A stretch of DNA of 64,000 nucleotides from Embleya sp049739465 (GCF_049739465.1 NZ_JBMHHY010000020.1:124001-188000), one strand, 5' to 3'. Positions 27,532 to 37,101 are shown, counted from the stretch's first letter. The notes: a model not told the origin generated them from the sequence alone. A program made the numbers and translations.

Positions 27532-30264
27532 CTACGGCCGGGACAGGGACCTCGGGCCCAGGTCGGTGCGGGCCGGGGGGCGGGACAGGCGGATCAGCGC
27601 GCCGAGTACGTGTGCGCCCTCGGGGGCCACCACGACCGGGTTCAGTTCGATCGACGTCACCTGCGGCAGGTCGTCGGCCAGCCGGGACAGCCGCAGCAGG
27701 ATGTCCTCGAGGGCGGGCACGTCCACCGGACGGGCGCCGCGATATCCGAACAACATCGGAGCCGCCCGGACCTCGCGGACCAGGTCCGCCACGTCCTGGT
27801 CGGTGGCCGGGACCAGGCGGTGCGCCACGTCGCCGAGCAGTTCGGTGGCCGGTCCGGCCAGGCCGAACGAGAGCACCGCGCCGAAGGATTCGTCGTAGGT
27901 CAGGCCCAATACGGTGGCGATCCCGTGCGGCGCCATCGACTGCACCACCAGGCGGGCCTGGTCCGGGCCGCCCAGGCGGGCGGTCAACTCCCGGAAGACT
28001 CGGCGCAGTCCGGCCTCGGCGCCGATGTCGAGCCGCACACCGTCCACGTCCACCCGGTGGCGCAGATGTTCGGCGATGGTCTTGAGCGCGACCGGGTAGC
28101 CGAGTTCGGTCGCCGCGCGGACCGCCGCGTCCTCGCCGTCCACCCTTACCGCGCGCCGCAGTTCGATGCCGTAGCAGTCGAGCAGCTCGGCCGCGTCCGC
28201 CGGGGACAGGCCGGCCGCGTCCTCGCCGCCGAGCCGGGCGCGGACCAGCGCGCGGGCGTGGTCGGTGCGTACCTCGGGGTGTTCGGGCACCCGGCCGGTG
28301 GGCCGGCGGCGCCACGCGGCGTAGCGCACCACCTCGGCGAGCGCGCGGACCGCGTTCTCCGGCGCCGGGTAGGAGGGCACCGAGCCGAACGCGGGCACCC
28401 CGTCCGCGTCGAGTCGGCGCAGTTGGGTGGGCAGTCCCTCGTGCGCGAGGTAGGTGGTCAGCAACGGCTTGCCGATCTCCGCCGCCCGTCCGGCCATGTC
28501 CGCGATCGCGCCGGCGACCTCGTCGCCGGAGGTGGTCAGCGGCGGGATGAACACGGTGATCACCGCGTCGGTCTCGGTGCAGGCCAGCGCGTCGGCGAGC
28601 GCGGCGCGAAAGTCGTCGGCGGTCGCGGAGGTGGTCAGGTCGACCGGGCGCAGCGGGTTCAGGCCGGCGCTGGCGCAGGCGTCCTGGGTGAGCAGGCCGA
28701 GCGAGTCGGAGTTGCCGATGATCGCGATCCGGTCGCCGGCGGGCAGCGGTTGGTAGGCGAGCAGTTGGCCGACGTCGAAGAGTTCGGCGACGGTGGGCAC
28801 CCGGATCACGCCCGCCTGGCGGAACAGCGCGTCCACGGCCGAGTCGGGCAGGCTCAGCGCGCGGGTGACGTGGCCGAGCGGGACGCCCTGGCTGTGCCGT
28901 CCGGATTTGACCGCGACCACCGGTTTGCTGCGCGAGACCCGGCGGGCGAGGCGGGTGAACTTGCGCGGGTTGCCGATCGATTCCAGGTGCAGCAGCACCA
29001 CGTCGGTGGCCGGGTCGTCCTCCCAGTATTGGAGCAGGTCGTTGCCGGAGACGTCGGCGCGGTTGCCCGCCGAAACGAACGTGGACAAGCCGATGCCGCG
29101 ACCGACGGTGGATTCCAGGATGGCGATCCCGAGCGCGCCGGACTGGGCGAACATGCCCACTCGGCCGCGGCGCGGCATCCGCGGCGACAGGCTCGCGTTG
29201 ACCCGCAGTTCGGGGTCGGTGTTGAGCACGCCCAGGCAGTTCGGGCCGATCACCCGCATGCCGCGTCGGCGGGCGGCGCGGACCAGTCGGCGCTGGCGTT
29301 CGCGGCCCTCGGGGCCGGTCTCGGCGAAGCCGGAGGAGACCACGACCAGGCCGTGCACGCCCTTGCGGCCGCATTGTTCGACCACCTGCCGGACCGCGTC
29401 GGCGGGGACCGCGACCAGGGCCAGGTCCACCTGGCCGGGGATGTCCAGTACGGAGGCGTAGGTCGGCACGCCGTCGATCGGTTCGCGGCCCGCCTTCGGG
29501 TTGACCGCGTACACCTCGCCGGTGAACTCGCCGGCGCGCAGGTTGGCCAGGAGCGTGTGGCCGACCGTGCCCTCGCGCCGGCTGGCGCCGATCACCGCGA
29601 CCGAGCGCGGGGTGAGCAGGCGCGCGATCGAGCGGGCCTCGGCGCGGTGTTCACGGCCGAGCATGACGCCCAGTGAGGTCTCGGTGGGCGCGAGTTCCAG
29701 GGTGAGTCGGACCACGCCGTCCTCGAACGCGGACTGCTGGGTGTAGCCGGCCTCGGTGAACACGGTGACCATCCGCCGGTTGGACGGCAGTACGTCGGCC
29801 ACGAAGCGTCGGATGCCGCGTTCGCGGGCCACCGCGGCGATGTGTTCGAGCAGGACCGACGCGACGCCGCGGCCCTGTTGGTCGTCCTGGACCAGGAAGG
29901 CCACCTCGGCGGTGGCGGAGCGGCCCTGGGGGCCGGTGCGCACGGAGCGGCCGTCGGGGCCGATCCGGTCGTAGCGCACGATCGCCAACATCTCGTCGCC
30001 GACGAACAGGCCCAGGCCCACCCGGTCGACCCAGTCGTGGGTGGTGAAGTGGCGCACATCGCGGTCGGACAGCCTGGGGTAGGGCGTGAAGAAGCGCAGG
30101 TATTTGGATTCGGCCGAGACGCGCGCGTAGAAGTCGACCAGGCGACCCGCGTCGTCCGGACCGACCGGGCGTACGTGGGCGGTCGCGCCGTCGCGCAGCA
30201 CGACGTCGGCCTCCCAGTGCGCGGGGGGCTCGGCCGGCGGACCTGCGGTGTCGGTGGGCTCCAC
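27532..30264 (-). CDS. Pat-type protein acyltransferase: GNAT domain fused to NDP-forming acyl-CoA synthetase-like domains
   Basis: The 910-residue protein has a GNAT acetyltransferase domain at about residues 20-190 (acetyl-CoA loop QQGRGVASVL). A CoA-binding Rossmann domain follows (about 215-330, SVAVIGASRREGTVG), then ligase-CoA regions and a C-terminal ATP-grasp-like domain (about 680-900). Proteins of this design (PatA/Pat) acetylate lysines of acyl-CoA synthetases. The ligase phospho-His motif SHTG is not conserved; the segment reads SGRHSQGVPLGHVTRAL, so ligase activity is doubtful. The GTG at 30264 has no clear ribosome site, so the start is uncertain. It is divergent from the small VOC gene. 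Confidence 0.83.
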   Translation of the reverse strand: MEPTDTAGPPAEPPAHWEADVVLRDGATAHVRPVGPDDAGRLVDFYARVSAESKYLRFFTPYPRLSDRDVRHFTTHDWVDRVGLGLFVGDEMLAIVRYDRIGPDGRSVRTGPQGRSATAEVAFLVQDDQQGRGVASVLLEHIAAVARERGIRRFVADVLPSNRRMVTVFTEAGYTQQSAFEDGVVRLTLELAPTETSLGVMLGREHRAEARSIARLLTPRSVAVIGASRREGTVGHTLLANLRAGEFTGEVYAVNPKAGREPIDGVPTYASVLDIPGQVDLALVAVPADAVRQVVEQCGRKGVHGLVVVSSGFAETGPEGRERQRRLVRAARRRGMRVIGPNCLGVLNTDPELRVNASLSPRMPRRGRVGMFAQSGALGIAILESTVGRGIGLSTFVSAGNRADVSGNDLLQYWEDDPATDVVLLHLESIGNPRKFTRLARRVSRSKPVVAVKSGRHSQGVPLGHVTRALSLPDSAVDALFRQAGVIRVPTVAELFDVGQLLAYQPLPAGDRIAIIGNSDSLGLLTQDACASAGLNPLRPVDLTTSATADDFRAALADALACTETDAVITVFIPPLTTSGDEVAGAIADMAGRAAEIGKPLLTTYLAHEGLPTQLRRLDADGVPAFGSVPSYPAPENAVRALAEVVRYAAWRRRPTGRVPEHPEVRTDHARALVRARLGGEDAAGLSPADAAELLDCYGIELRRAVRVDGEDAAVRAATELGYPVALKTIAEHLRHRVDVDGVRLDIGAEAGLRRVFRELTARLGGPDQARLVVQSMAPHGIATVLGLTYDESFGAVLSFGLAGPATELLGDVAHRLVPATDQDVADLVREVRAAPMLFGYRGARPVDVPALEDILLRLSRLADDLPQVTSIELNPVVVAPEGAHVLGALIRLSRPPARTDLGPRSLSRP

Positions 30265-30338
30265 GGTTGTGAGGCTAACCGGTGGGACGCGCTGTCGGTG
30301 GGTTGGCGCCGACCCGACTCGGCCGGTGTCCGGTGCGC

Positions 30339-30353
30339 CTGATAGACCATCAG
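30339..30353. promoter_or_regulatory. short palindrome in the pat/VOC divergent promoter region
   Basis: CTGATAGACCATCAG has perfect 5-bp arms with a 5-base centre, and lies 36-50 bases upstream of the VOC start and 75 bases upstream of the pat start. It could be an operator shared by both genes. Confidence 0.35.
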
Positions 30354-30388
30354 ATACCGTGCCCGTCTCTCGCCGTAGGAGGCATCCC

Positions 30389-30727
30389 ATGTCCGCTCAG
30401 GGCCTGTCCGCCGCTTTCCCCGTCGCCGACATGGCCGCCGCGGTGCGGTTCATGACCGCGGTGCTCGGCGCGGAACCGACCTTCGTGGACGGGGAACGCT
30501 GGGCGCAATTCGACGTCAACGGAGGTCGCCTGGCGCTGGCGGGCACCGATCGAGAAGGCGAGTCGGCGTCGGTGATGGTCAAGGTCGCCGACCTCGACGC
30601 GGCGCTGGTGCCGCTGCGCGAGGGCGGGTTCACCGTGGGCGAGTCGGTCGAGGGCCCGCACGAGGTGCGCGCGCGGGTGACCGGGCCGGACGGCTGGACC
30701 GCCGTGCTGTACCAGCCCCGGCACTGA
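30389..30727 (+). CDS. single-domain VOC (glyoxalase-like) protein
   Basis: The 112-residue protein is a single vicinal-oxygen-chelate domain (AAFPVADMAAAVRFMTAVLG, then WAQFDVNGGRLALAG and PDGWTAVLYQPRH). No metal-ligand set can be confirmed, so it may be a binding protein. ATG 30389 follows TAGGAGG. It is divergent from the Pat gene and 129 bases ahead of the pseudouridine-phosphate glycosidase gene, with which it may share a transcript. Confidence 0.82.
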   Translation: MSAQGLSAAFPVADMAAAVRFMTAVLGAEPTFVDGERWAQFDVNGGRLALAGTDREGESASVMVKVADLDAALVPLREGGFTVGESVEGPHEVRARVTGPDGWTAVLYQPRH

Positions 30728-30856
30728 GCGCGGGTCGGGGCGGGACGGCGGATTGCCATGATCATCGGAGTATCCGAGCGCCGGGGCGACGCCGAGCCGC
30801 CGCGTCCCGGCGCGTATGCGGCGCCCCTGCCGCTCGCGCCCGGTAGCGTGCTTCCG

Positions 30857-31768
30857 GTGAACGGCTTGCGGATCCTGCCGGAGGTCGCGGACGCGCTCGC
30901 CGCGGGGCGACCGGTGGTCGCTCTGGAGAGCACGATCATCGCGCACGGGCTGCCGCGTCCGGACAACCTGCGGGTGGCGCGCGAGATCGAGAGCCGGGTC
31001 CGGGCCGCGGGCGCCGTTCCGGCGACGATCGCGCTGGTCCACGGTCGCCCGTCGATCGGCCTCGACCCCGAGACGCTGGAGTTCGTGGCCACCTCGCGGG
31101 ATGTGCTCAAGGCCGGGATGCGTGATCTGGGGCTGATCGCCGCGCGGGGCGGGCATGCCGCGACCACCGTGGGCGCGACCGCCCATCTGGCGCATCAGGC
31201 CGGCATCCGGGTGTTCGCCACCGGCGGGCTCGGCGGGGTGCATCGGCAGGCTCGGGAGAGTTGGGACGAGTCGGCGGATCTGGTCGCGCTGACCCGATGC
31301 GGGCTGACCGTGGTGTGCTCGGGGATCAAGTCGATCCTGGACGTGGGCGCGACGCTGGAGCGGTTGGAATCGCTCAACGTGCCGGTGGTGGGGTTCGGTA
31401 CGCATGCCTTCCCCGGGTTCTACCTGGCCGATTCGGGCCATCGCCTGGAGTGGCGGGTGGATACCGCGGACGAGGTGGCCGACGTGGTGCGCGCGCACGA
31501 GGCGCTCGGACTGGGGCGCAGCGCCGTGGTGGTGGCCAATCCGGTGCCTCGGGCCGAGCAGTTGGATCCGGTCCTGCACGATCGGGTGCTCGATCGGGCA
31601 CTGGCCGCGCTGGCCGCGAGCGGGATCCGCGGCAAGGCGGTCACTCCGTACCTGCTGGAGTTCTTCCACCGCGAGACCGGCGGCGCGAGCCTGGCCGCCA
31701 ACGTCGCCCTGATCCTGGGCAACGCGGACCTGGCGGCCCGGATCGCGAGGGCCCTGACCATCGGCTGA
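30857..31768 (+). CDS. psuG: pseudouridine-5'-phosphate glycosidase
   Basis: PsuG reversibly cleaves the C-C glycosidic bond of pseudouridine 5'-phosphate to uracil and ribose 5-phosphate, allowing pseudouridine salvage. The 303-residue product has the family sequence: VVALESTIIAHGLPRPDN near residue 20, RDLGLIAARGGHAATTVGAT, VFATGGLGGVHR and the catalytic-lysine region VCSGIKSILD. GTG 30857 gives the usual family length; ATG 30758 would add 33 unusual residues. No pseudouridine kinase (psuK) is adjacent. The next genes on the other strand handle four-carbon acid sugars. Confidence 0.92.
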   Translation: MNGLRILPEVADALAAGRPVVALESTIIAHGLPRPDNLRVAREIESRVRAAGAVPATIALVHGRPSIGLDPETLEFVATSRDVLKAGMRDLGLIAARGGHAATTVGATAHLAHQAGIRVFATGGLGGVHRQARESWDESADLVALTRCGLTVVCSGIKSILDVGATLERLESLNVPVVGFGTHAFPGFYLADSGHRLEWRVDTADEVADVVRAHEALGLGRSAVVVANPVPRAEQLDPVLHDRVLDRALAALAASGIRGKAVTPYLLEFFHRETGGASLAANVALILGNADLAARIARALTIG

Positions 31769-31876
31769 CTCGGCCGACGGACGGCCGGCGGCCCGCCGCA
31801 GGCGCCGACGGCACCCACGACACCGAATCGGTCCGGTGACCGAGGCACGGACGCGGGAGCGAGTGCCCGCGCCCGG

Positions 31877-32962
31877 TCACCGGCCCGCCGGCTCCGGTCC
31901 GCCGGTCACCCGCGGCCAGCGGGCGCGCATCCTCGGTACCGCGTGCGCGAATCGGGCCGCCGCGCGGACCGCCTCGCGCATCGAGGCGTACTCGGCGGCG
32001 CCGGTGCCCGCGATGTCGAACGCCGTGCCGTGGTCGACGGACGTGCGCAGGATCGGCAGGCCGACGGTGACCGAGATCGTGCCGTCGAAGTCGAACGTCT
32101 TGGCCGCGATGTGGCCCTGGTCGTGGAAGTGCGACAGCACCCCCGCGTAGCGCCCGCGCAGCCCCTGATGGAAGACCGCGTCGGCGGGGATCGGACCGAC
32201 CACCTCGAGCCCGGCCGCCCGGGCCCGCTCGACGGCCGGTCGCAGGATCGTGATCTCCTCGTCGCCGAACGCGCCGCCCTCTCCCCCGTGCGGGTTGACC
32301 GCCGCCACCGCGAGCACCGGGTTCTCGTCCTCGCCGAACACGAGCAGCGCGTCGTGCGCCGCTCGGATCGCCGCGTCCACCCGCTCGGCGGTGAGCAGGT
32401 CGAGCGCGGTGCGCAAGGACGCGTGTCGTGTGGTGAAGAAGATCTTCAGGCCGCCGACCACGAACATCGTGTCCGGGTGTACGGCGCCGGTGAGTTCGCC
32501 GAGCAGTTCGGTGTGGCCCAACTGCCGGGAGCCGGCCGCCCAGATCGACTCCTTGTTGATCGGCGCGGTGGCGATCGCGTCGACCTGCCCGGCCTCGGCG
32601 ACTCGCACCGCGCGCTCGATCGCGGCGAGCGCCGCGGCGCCCGCGGGAGCGCCGACCCGCCCCCACGGCATCGCGTCGGCGATCGTCGCGTCGGTGACGG
32701 TCGCGGTGTCCAGGATGTCGACCACCATCGGGTCCGGGTCCGGCGCCCGCTCCGGGGAGTCGATCGGCCGCACCCTCAGGTCCAGCCCACAGACCCGGGC
32801 GCCGCGCCGCAGCGCCGCGGCGTCGCCGACCGCGACGCACCGCACCAGGCCGGGCAGGCCCGGGTCGACCAGCGTGCGGGCGACGATCTCCGGACCGATA
32901 CCGGCCGGGTCGCCCAGGGTCAGCGCGACCACGGGCCGCGGGTGCCCAACGCCGTCAGCCAT
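31877..32962 (-). CDS. PdxA family 4-phosphate dehydrogenase, probably PdxA2 (4-phospho-D-threonate/erythronate 3-dehydrogenase)
   Basis: The 361-residue NAD-dependent enzyme has the PdxA family landmarks: GDPAGIGPEIVAR, ATAPINKESIW, GHTELL and the metal-binding LSHFHDQGHIAAK with HGTAFDIAGTG. Because it overlaps a DUF1537 kinase gene by 8 bases, I favour the PdxA2 role in four-carbon acid sugar breakdown. There it oxidises and decarboxylates 4-phospho-D-threonate or erythronate to dihydroxyacetone phosphate. A role in vitamin B6 synthesis is less likely. ATG 32962 has GGGGAG upstream; ATG 32974 is an alternative. Confidence 0.88.
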   Translation of the reverse strand: MADGVGHPRPVVALTLGDPAGIGPEIVARTLVDPGLPGLVRCVAVGDAAALRRGARVCGLDLRVRPIDSPERAPDPDPMVVDILDTATVTDATIADAMPWGRVGAPAGAAALAAIERAVRVAEAGQVDAIATAPINKESIWAAGSRQLGHTELLGELTGAVHPDTMFVVGGLKIFFTTRHASLRTALDLLTAERVDAAIRAAHDALLVFGEDENPVLAVAAVNPHGGEGGAFGDEEITILRPAVERARAAGLEVVGPIPADAVFHQGLRGRYAGVLSHFHDQGHIAAKTFDFDGTISVTVGLPILRTSVDHGTAFDIAGTGAAEYASMREAVRAAARFAHAVPRMRARWPRVTGGPEPAGR

Positions 32963-34241
32963 CGATCTCCCCAACCGTGACCACCATCGGCGCGGCCGGC
33001 GCGACGGTGGATCTCATCCGTAGGTGCAGCGCGCAGGCCACCGCGGCGTGCGCGTCGCCGACCAGGCCGCCCTTGGCCGCGAACGGCAGCCCGTCGTGCG
33101 GCCCGCCGACCAGCCGGCCGGCCACCACGAGCGGCTGTACCTCGGTCTCCACCGCGAGCCCGTCCGCGTCCAACGCCGTGCACACCGCGCCCGCGATGTC
33201 TCCGCCGGTCGCGAAGACCCCCGCGAACGGCGCGGCCACCAGGGTGCGCCGGACCGCCTCGCCGAGCAGCACCGGGAGCCGCGCGGCGAGCACCGGGTCG
33301 ACCCGGTCCGGCACCCGGGTGCGGATCCCGATCAGCGCCGTGCCGGTGCGGGCCAGCGCCACCAGGTCGGCGGCCACCCGGACCGGATCGGGCGCGTCGC
33401 CCACCTCCAGCCAGCGGGCGCCGAGCCGGCGATCGGTCTCGGCGATCTGCTCACGGCTGAGCCGACTCAGGCTGCCCGCGACGCCCAGCACCGGCCGCCC
33501 GGTGGGCACCGTGCCGAGGGCGCCGACCAGGGCCGCGCCGAACGGCCCGGGGTCCACCGGCAACCAGCGCAGCTCACCGCCCAGGGCCGCGGCGGCGGCG
33601 GCCAGCGCGAGTGTCTCCACGTCGGCCTCGGTGACCGCGTCGCACACCAGCACCCGGGCGCCCGGGTCGAGCAGCGCGCGGGCCAGGCCGGACGAGTCGC
33701 CGCGCACCACGTCGAGCGGGACGTGCGCGATCGGCCGGTCGATCGCGTCGAACGTCTGCAGCACACACGAGGAGGTCACCGGGTCGAACGGATCGCGGGC
33801 CGCCTCGCTGTCCGCGATCGGCACGCCGTGCACGTGGTGGATGCCGCCCTCGGTGGTCCGCCCGGCCTCGGGGTGCGCGGCCACCACCAGGGCGCGCACC
33901 GGCGGCCCCGAGCGCGTGTCCAGGACCTGGAGCAACGCGGCGGTCTCCGCGCCGGGGTTGCCGCGCAGCGTGCTGTCCACCCGCTTGGCCACCAGCGGCA
34001 CGTCGGGGAACACGGACGCGCCCGCGACCACCCGGCGGGCGGCCTGCACTCCGGGCAGATGCCGGGTGGCCAGGTCCAGCACGAGCACGTCCGGCGCGCT
34101 GACACATTCCCGAGGCGGCCCTCCGGTGACCAGGGTGCGCATGCCGCGCCGGGCGAAGCGCACCGCGGTCGCGTTGGCACCGGTGAGGTCGTCGGCGAGG
34201 ACGAGCACACGTGGACCGGATCGCCCCGTACTGTCTGTCAA
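32955..34241 (-). CDS. four-carbon acid sugar kinase family protein (DUF1537; DtnK/OtnK-like)
   Basis: The 428-residue protein carries the DUF1537 N-terminal domain (VLVLADDLTGANATAVRFARRG, and RVDSTLRGNPGAE) and the C-terminal nucleotide-binding domain (FATGGDIAGAVCTALDADGL; PHDGLPFAAKGGLVGD). Members phosphorylate D-threonate or D-erythronate/L-threonate. It precedes and overlaps the PdxA-like gene, forming the expected two-step kinase-dehydrogenase route. The TTG start at 34241 is given because it is the only upstream start; a GTG inside the LVLADD segment is possible. Confidence 0.88.
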   Translation of the reverse strand: MTDSTGRSGPRVLVLADDLTGANATAVRFARRGMRTLVTGGPPRECVSAPDVLVLDLATRHLPGVQAARRVVAGASVFPDVPLVAKRVDSTLRGNPGAETAALLQVLDTRSGPPVRALVVAAHPEAGRTTEGGIHHVHGVPIADSEAARDPFDPVTSSCVLQTFDAIDRPIAHVPLDVVRGDSSGLARALLDPGARVLVCDAVTEADVETLALAAAAAALGGELRWLPVDPGPFGAALVGALGTVPTGRPVLGVAGSLSRLSREQIAETDRRLGARWLEVGDAPDPVRVAADLVALARTGTALIGIRTRVPDRVDPVLAARLPVLLGEAVRRTLVAAPFAGVFATGGDIAGAVCTALDADGLAVETEVQPLVVAGRLVGGPHDGLPFAAKGGLVGDAHAAVACALHLRMRSTVAPAAPMVVTVGEIDG

Positions 34242-34451
34242 TTACGGTCCCGTTTGTCAGATCAAGATCATTTTTATCCGCTTGGTTCCATGCCTTCCCG
34301 GAGTCTTGCGGCCCGGCACCGTGACGGTCAACGTGCGGAGCCCGGTCCCGGTCGTTGACCGCTCGAACGGGTGATGCGAGGGTGCGTTCCGGCACCCACG
34401 ACGCGGTGCCGAGGTATCGCGACACGGCACGACAGACGGAGGAATTCGGCG

Positions 34452-36182
34452 ATGACGACGGGTGCGACCGAGGCTTTTCGCGCTGCGCGCGACTTCCTGC
34501 TCGAACACCGCGAGGATCAGCCCACCGCGTGCCGGGACTTCCCGCGCCCCGATCCCACCGAGTTCAACTGGGCGCTCGACTGGTTCGACGCGATCGCGCG
34601 CGACAACGACACCACCGCGTTGTGGATCGTGGCCGAGGACGGCACCGACACCAAGGTCTCCTTCGCCGAACTGGCCCGGCGCTCGGACCGGGTCGCCGGT
34701 TGGTTGCGCGCGCGGGGGGTGCGGCGCGGCGACCGGGTGTTGCTCGTGCTGGGCAACCGGCTCGAATTGTGGGAGGCGATGCTGGCCGCGATGAAGCTGG
34801 GCGCGGTGATCATTCCGGCCACCACGATGTTGGCGCCGGCCGACCTGACCGACCGGGTCACCCGGGGCGATGTCGCGCACGTGATCGCCGAGTCGGCGGT
34901 GACCGAGGGCTTCGCCGAGGTGCCGGGCGAGTGGACCCGGATCGTGGTGGGCGAACCGACTCCGGGTTGGCTGACGTTCGCCGACGCGCACGACGCGGAC
35001 GAGCCGTTCGAGCCGTTCACCCCCGACGGGCCGACCGCCGCGACCGACCCGCTGCTCCTGTACTTCACCTCCGGCACCACCGCGCGGCCCAAGCTGGTGG
35101 GCCACACCCAGACGAGCTATCCGATCGGGCACCTGTCCACCATGTACTGGCTGGGCCTGCGGCCCGGCGACGTACACCTGAACATCTCCTCGCCCGGCTG
35201 GGCCAAGCACGCGTGGAGCAACTTCTTCGCCCCCTGGAATGCCGGTGCCACCATCCTGATCGTGCGTCAGGAGCGGTTCGCCGCCCGGCCGTTGCTGGAC
35301 ACCATGGTGCGCTGCGGGGCGACCTCGTTCTGCGCGCCGCCGACCGTGTGGCGGATGCTGGTACAGGAGGACCTCGGCGGCTGGCGCACCGCGCTGCGCG
35401 AGGTGATCGGCGCGGGCGAGCCGCTCAACCCGGAGGTGATCGAACAGGTGCGGGCCGCCTGGGGGTTGACCATCCGGGACGGCTTCGGGCAGACCGAGAC
35501 CACCGCGCAGATCGGCAACGCGCCGGGACAGCCGGTGCGTCCGGGGTCGATGGGCCGGCCGCTGCCCGGCTACGCCGTGGCGCTGGTCGACCCGATCTCC
35601 GGCGAGGTGGTCGCCGAACCCGGCGCCGAGGGCGAGATCTGCCTCGAACTGGCCGCCCGGCCACTGGGTCTGATGACGGGTTATCTCGACGACCCGGAGC
35701 GTACGGCCGAGTCGATGCGCGACGGTTTCTATCACACCGGCGATGTCGGCACCCGGGACACGGACGGCTACATCACCTACGTGGGCCGCTCCGACGACGT
35801 GTTCAAGGCGTCCGACTACCGGATCTCGCCGTTCGAATTGGAGAGCGTGCTGATCGAGCACGACGCGGTGGCCGAAGCGGCGGTGGTGCCCTCACCCGAC
35901 CCGGTGCGGCTCGCGGTGCCCAAGGCGTATGTCGTGCTCGCACCCGGGCACGAGCCCACCCGGGAGACCGCACTGGCGATCCTGCGGCACGCGCGCGTGG
36001 TGCTCTCGCCCTACAAGCGGGTCCGCCGGATCGAGTTCGCCGAGTTGCCCAAGACCATCTCCGGCAAGATCCGCCGGGTCGAACTGCGGGGCCGCGAGCG
36101 TGAGTTGCACGACGGCGATCTGGCCGGGCGGGGCCCGCTCGAATGGTTCGAGGAGGACTTCCCCGAGCTCAAGGGCAACTGA
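34452..36182 (+). CDS. AMP-forming acyl-CoA synthetase (acetyl/medium-chain CoA ligase family)
   Basis: The 576-residue adenylate-forming enzyme activates a carboxylic acid to its CoA thioester. It has the ATP loop YFTSGTTARPKLVGHT, the adenylation motif GFGQTETT, YHTGDVGTRDTDGYITYVGRSDD and the catalytic lysine region PKTISGKIRR near the C-terminus. The SPGWAKHAWSNFFAPW segment is typical of medium-chain or benzoate-type MACS enzymes rather than of acetyl-CoA synthetase. ATG 34452 has GGAGG upstream. A bidirectional terminator follows. Its Lys could be a target of the Pat-like acyltransferase, by analogy. Confidence 0.88.
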   Translation: MTTGATEAFRAARDFLLEHREDQPTACRDFPRPDPTEFNWALDWFDAIARDNDTTALWIVAEDGTDTKVSFAELARRSDRVAGWLRARGVRRGDRVLLVLGNRLELWEAMLAAMKLGAVIIPATTMLAPADLTDRVTRGDVAHVIAESAVTEGFAEVPGEWTRIVVGEPTPGWLTFADAHDADEPFEPFTPDGPTAATDPLLLYFTSGTTARPKLVGHTQTSYPIGHLSTMYWLGLRPGDVHLNISSPGWAKHAWSNFFAPWNAGATILIVRQERFAARPLLDTMVRCGATSFCAPPTVWRMLVQEDLGGWRTALREVIGAGEPLNPEVIEQVRAAWGLTIRDGFGQTETTAQIGNAPGQPVRPGSMGRPLPGYAVALVDPISGEVVAEPGAEGEICLELAARPLGLMTGYLDDPERTAESMRDGFYHTGDVGTRDTDGYITYVGRSDDVFKASDYRISPFELESVLIEHDAVAEAAVVPSPDPVRLAVPKAYVVLAPGHEPTRETALAILRHARVVLSPYKRVRRIEFAELPKTISGKIRRVELRGRERELHDGDLAGRGPLEWFEEDFPELKGN

Positions 36183-36192
36183 GCCCGGATCG

Positions 36193-36216
36193 GGGGCCGG
36201 ACCGCGGTCCGGCCCC
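36193..36216. terminator. bidirectional terminator after the CoA ligase gene
   Basis: GGGGCCGGACC and GGTCCGGCCCC form an 11-bp stem with a 2-base centre, between the ligase gene and the converging lipoprotein gene. Confidence 0.75.
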
Positions 36217-36241
36217 GACGGGTGCGCGGCGCGGCCGCGGC

Positions 36242-36931
36242 TCAGATCCGGTCCGCGACGATCTTGGCGACCGCGATGTGCTGGGCGCGCGGCAGGTCCT
36301 TCGAGAAGGGCGTGAGCGAGACGTGCGCCTCCACGACCAGGTCGCCGTGCGTCTTGGCGAAGTAGACCTGGGGGCTGGTGGGCGCCGGGTAGGTGCCGCC
36401 GCCGGGCACGTAGAGCGTGGGGAACGGGCCGAGATCGGTGATCTTCTGCCCGAATTTCGCCAGGTCGTTCTTGGCCAGCACACTGTCGGGGGTGCCCGCG
36501 AGCCTGGCGCTGTGCGTGAAGTACTGCACGTCCACCAGCGGGGTGTCCGCCGGGCCGTAGTAGCGGCAGGAGCGCAGCGTGGCATCGTTCTTGGTCCGGG
36601 CCACCTCGCCGCCGACCACGCCCTTGAGCTCGGCCGGCGTCAGCAGGTTGCAGAAGTCCTTGGCGTTCACGTCGATCGTGCCGCCGCCGGGCTTGCCGGT
36701 TGCCGGCGCGGTGCCGGGCGCGGTGCCCTGACCGCCGCCGGGCTGGGTGGCGGGTGCGCCGCCGGTGCCGCCGGGCGTCTGGGGTGCGGTGGTCGCCGCG
36801 TTCTTCTTGTCGTCCTTCTTGTCGTCCTTGTCGTCGCCCTTGGCCTTGTCGATCAGGCCGCATCCGCCGGTGAGCGCGACGACGGAAGCGGTGATCAGCA
36901 GTGCCGAGACGGCGGGCTTGCGCAGGTACAA
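36242..36931 (-). CDS. secreted DUF3558-type lipoprotein
   Basis: The 229-residue protein starts with a signal sequence (about residues 1-24, ALLITASVVALTGGC) with a lipobox-like TGGC; the -3 residue is not the usual Leu. A Lys/Asp-rich segment and a long Pro/Gly/Thr linker follow. A domain with paired cysteines then appears (NLLTPAELKGVVGG and LRSCRYYGP), resembling DUF3558 lipoproteins. TTG 36931 is the start, with GGAGA 6 bases upstream. It is probably anchored on the outer face of the membrane. Function is unknown. Confidence 0.82.
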   Translation of the reverse strand: MYLRKPAVSALLITASVVALTGGCGLIDKAKGDDKDDKKDDKKNAATTAPQTPGGTGGAPATQPGGGQGTAPGTAPATGKPGGGTIDVNAKDFCNLLTPAELKGVVGGEVARTKNDATLRSCRYYGPADTPLVDVQYFTHSARLAGTPDSVLAKNDLAKFGQKITDLGPFPTLYVPGGGTYPAPTSPQVYFAKTHGDLVVEAHVSLTPFSKDLPRAQHIAVAKIVADRI

Positions 36932-37101
36932 CGTGGTTCTCCATCCCCGTGGTGCGACCCGACGCCTCCCTCCACCCCCGTGGATGCGTGACGGATCGTC
37001 ACGACGGCGCCGACCGCTCGTTTTTCGCCGGTGCGTGTGTACGGCAGGGCGAGGCTAATGCACGAAATCACCCGCCGCTGGAGTGACCCGGGAGCGATAC
37101 C

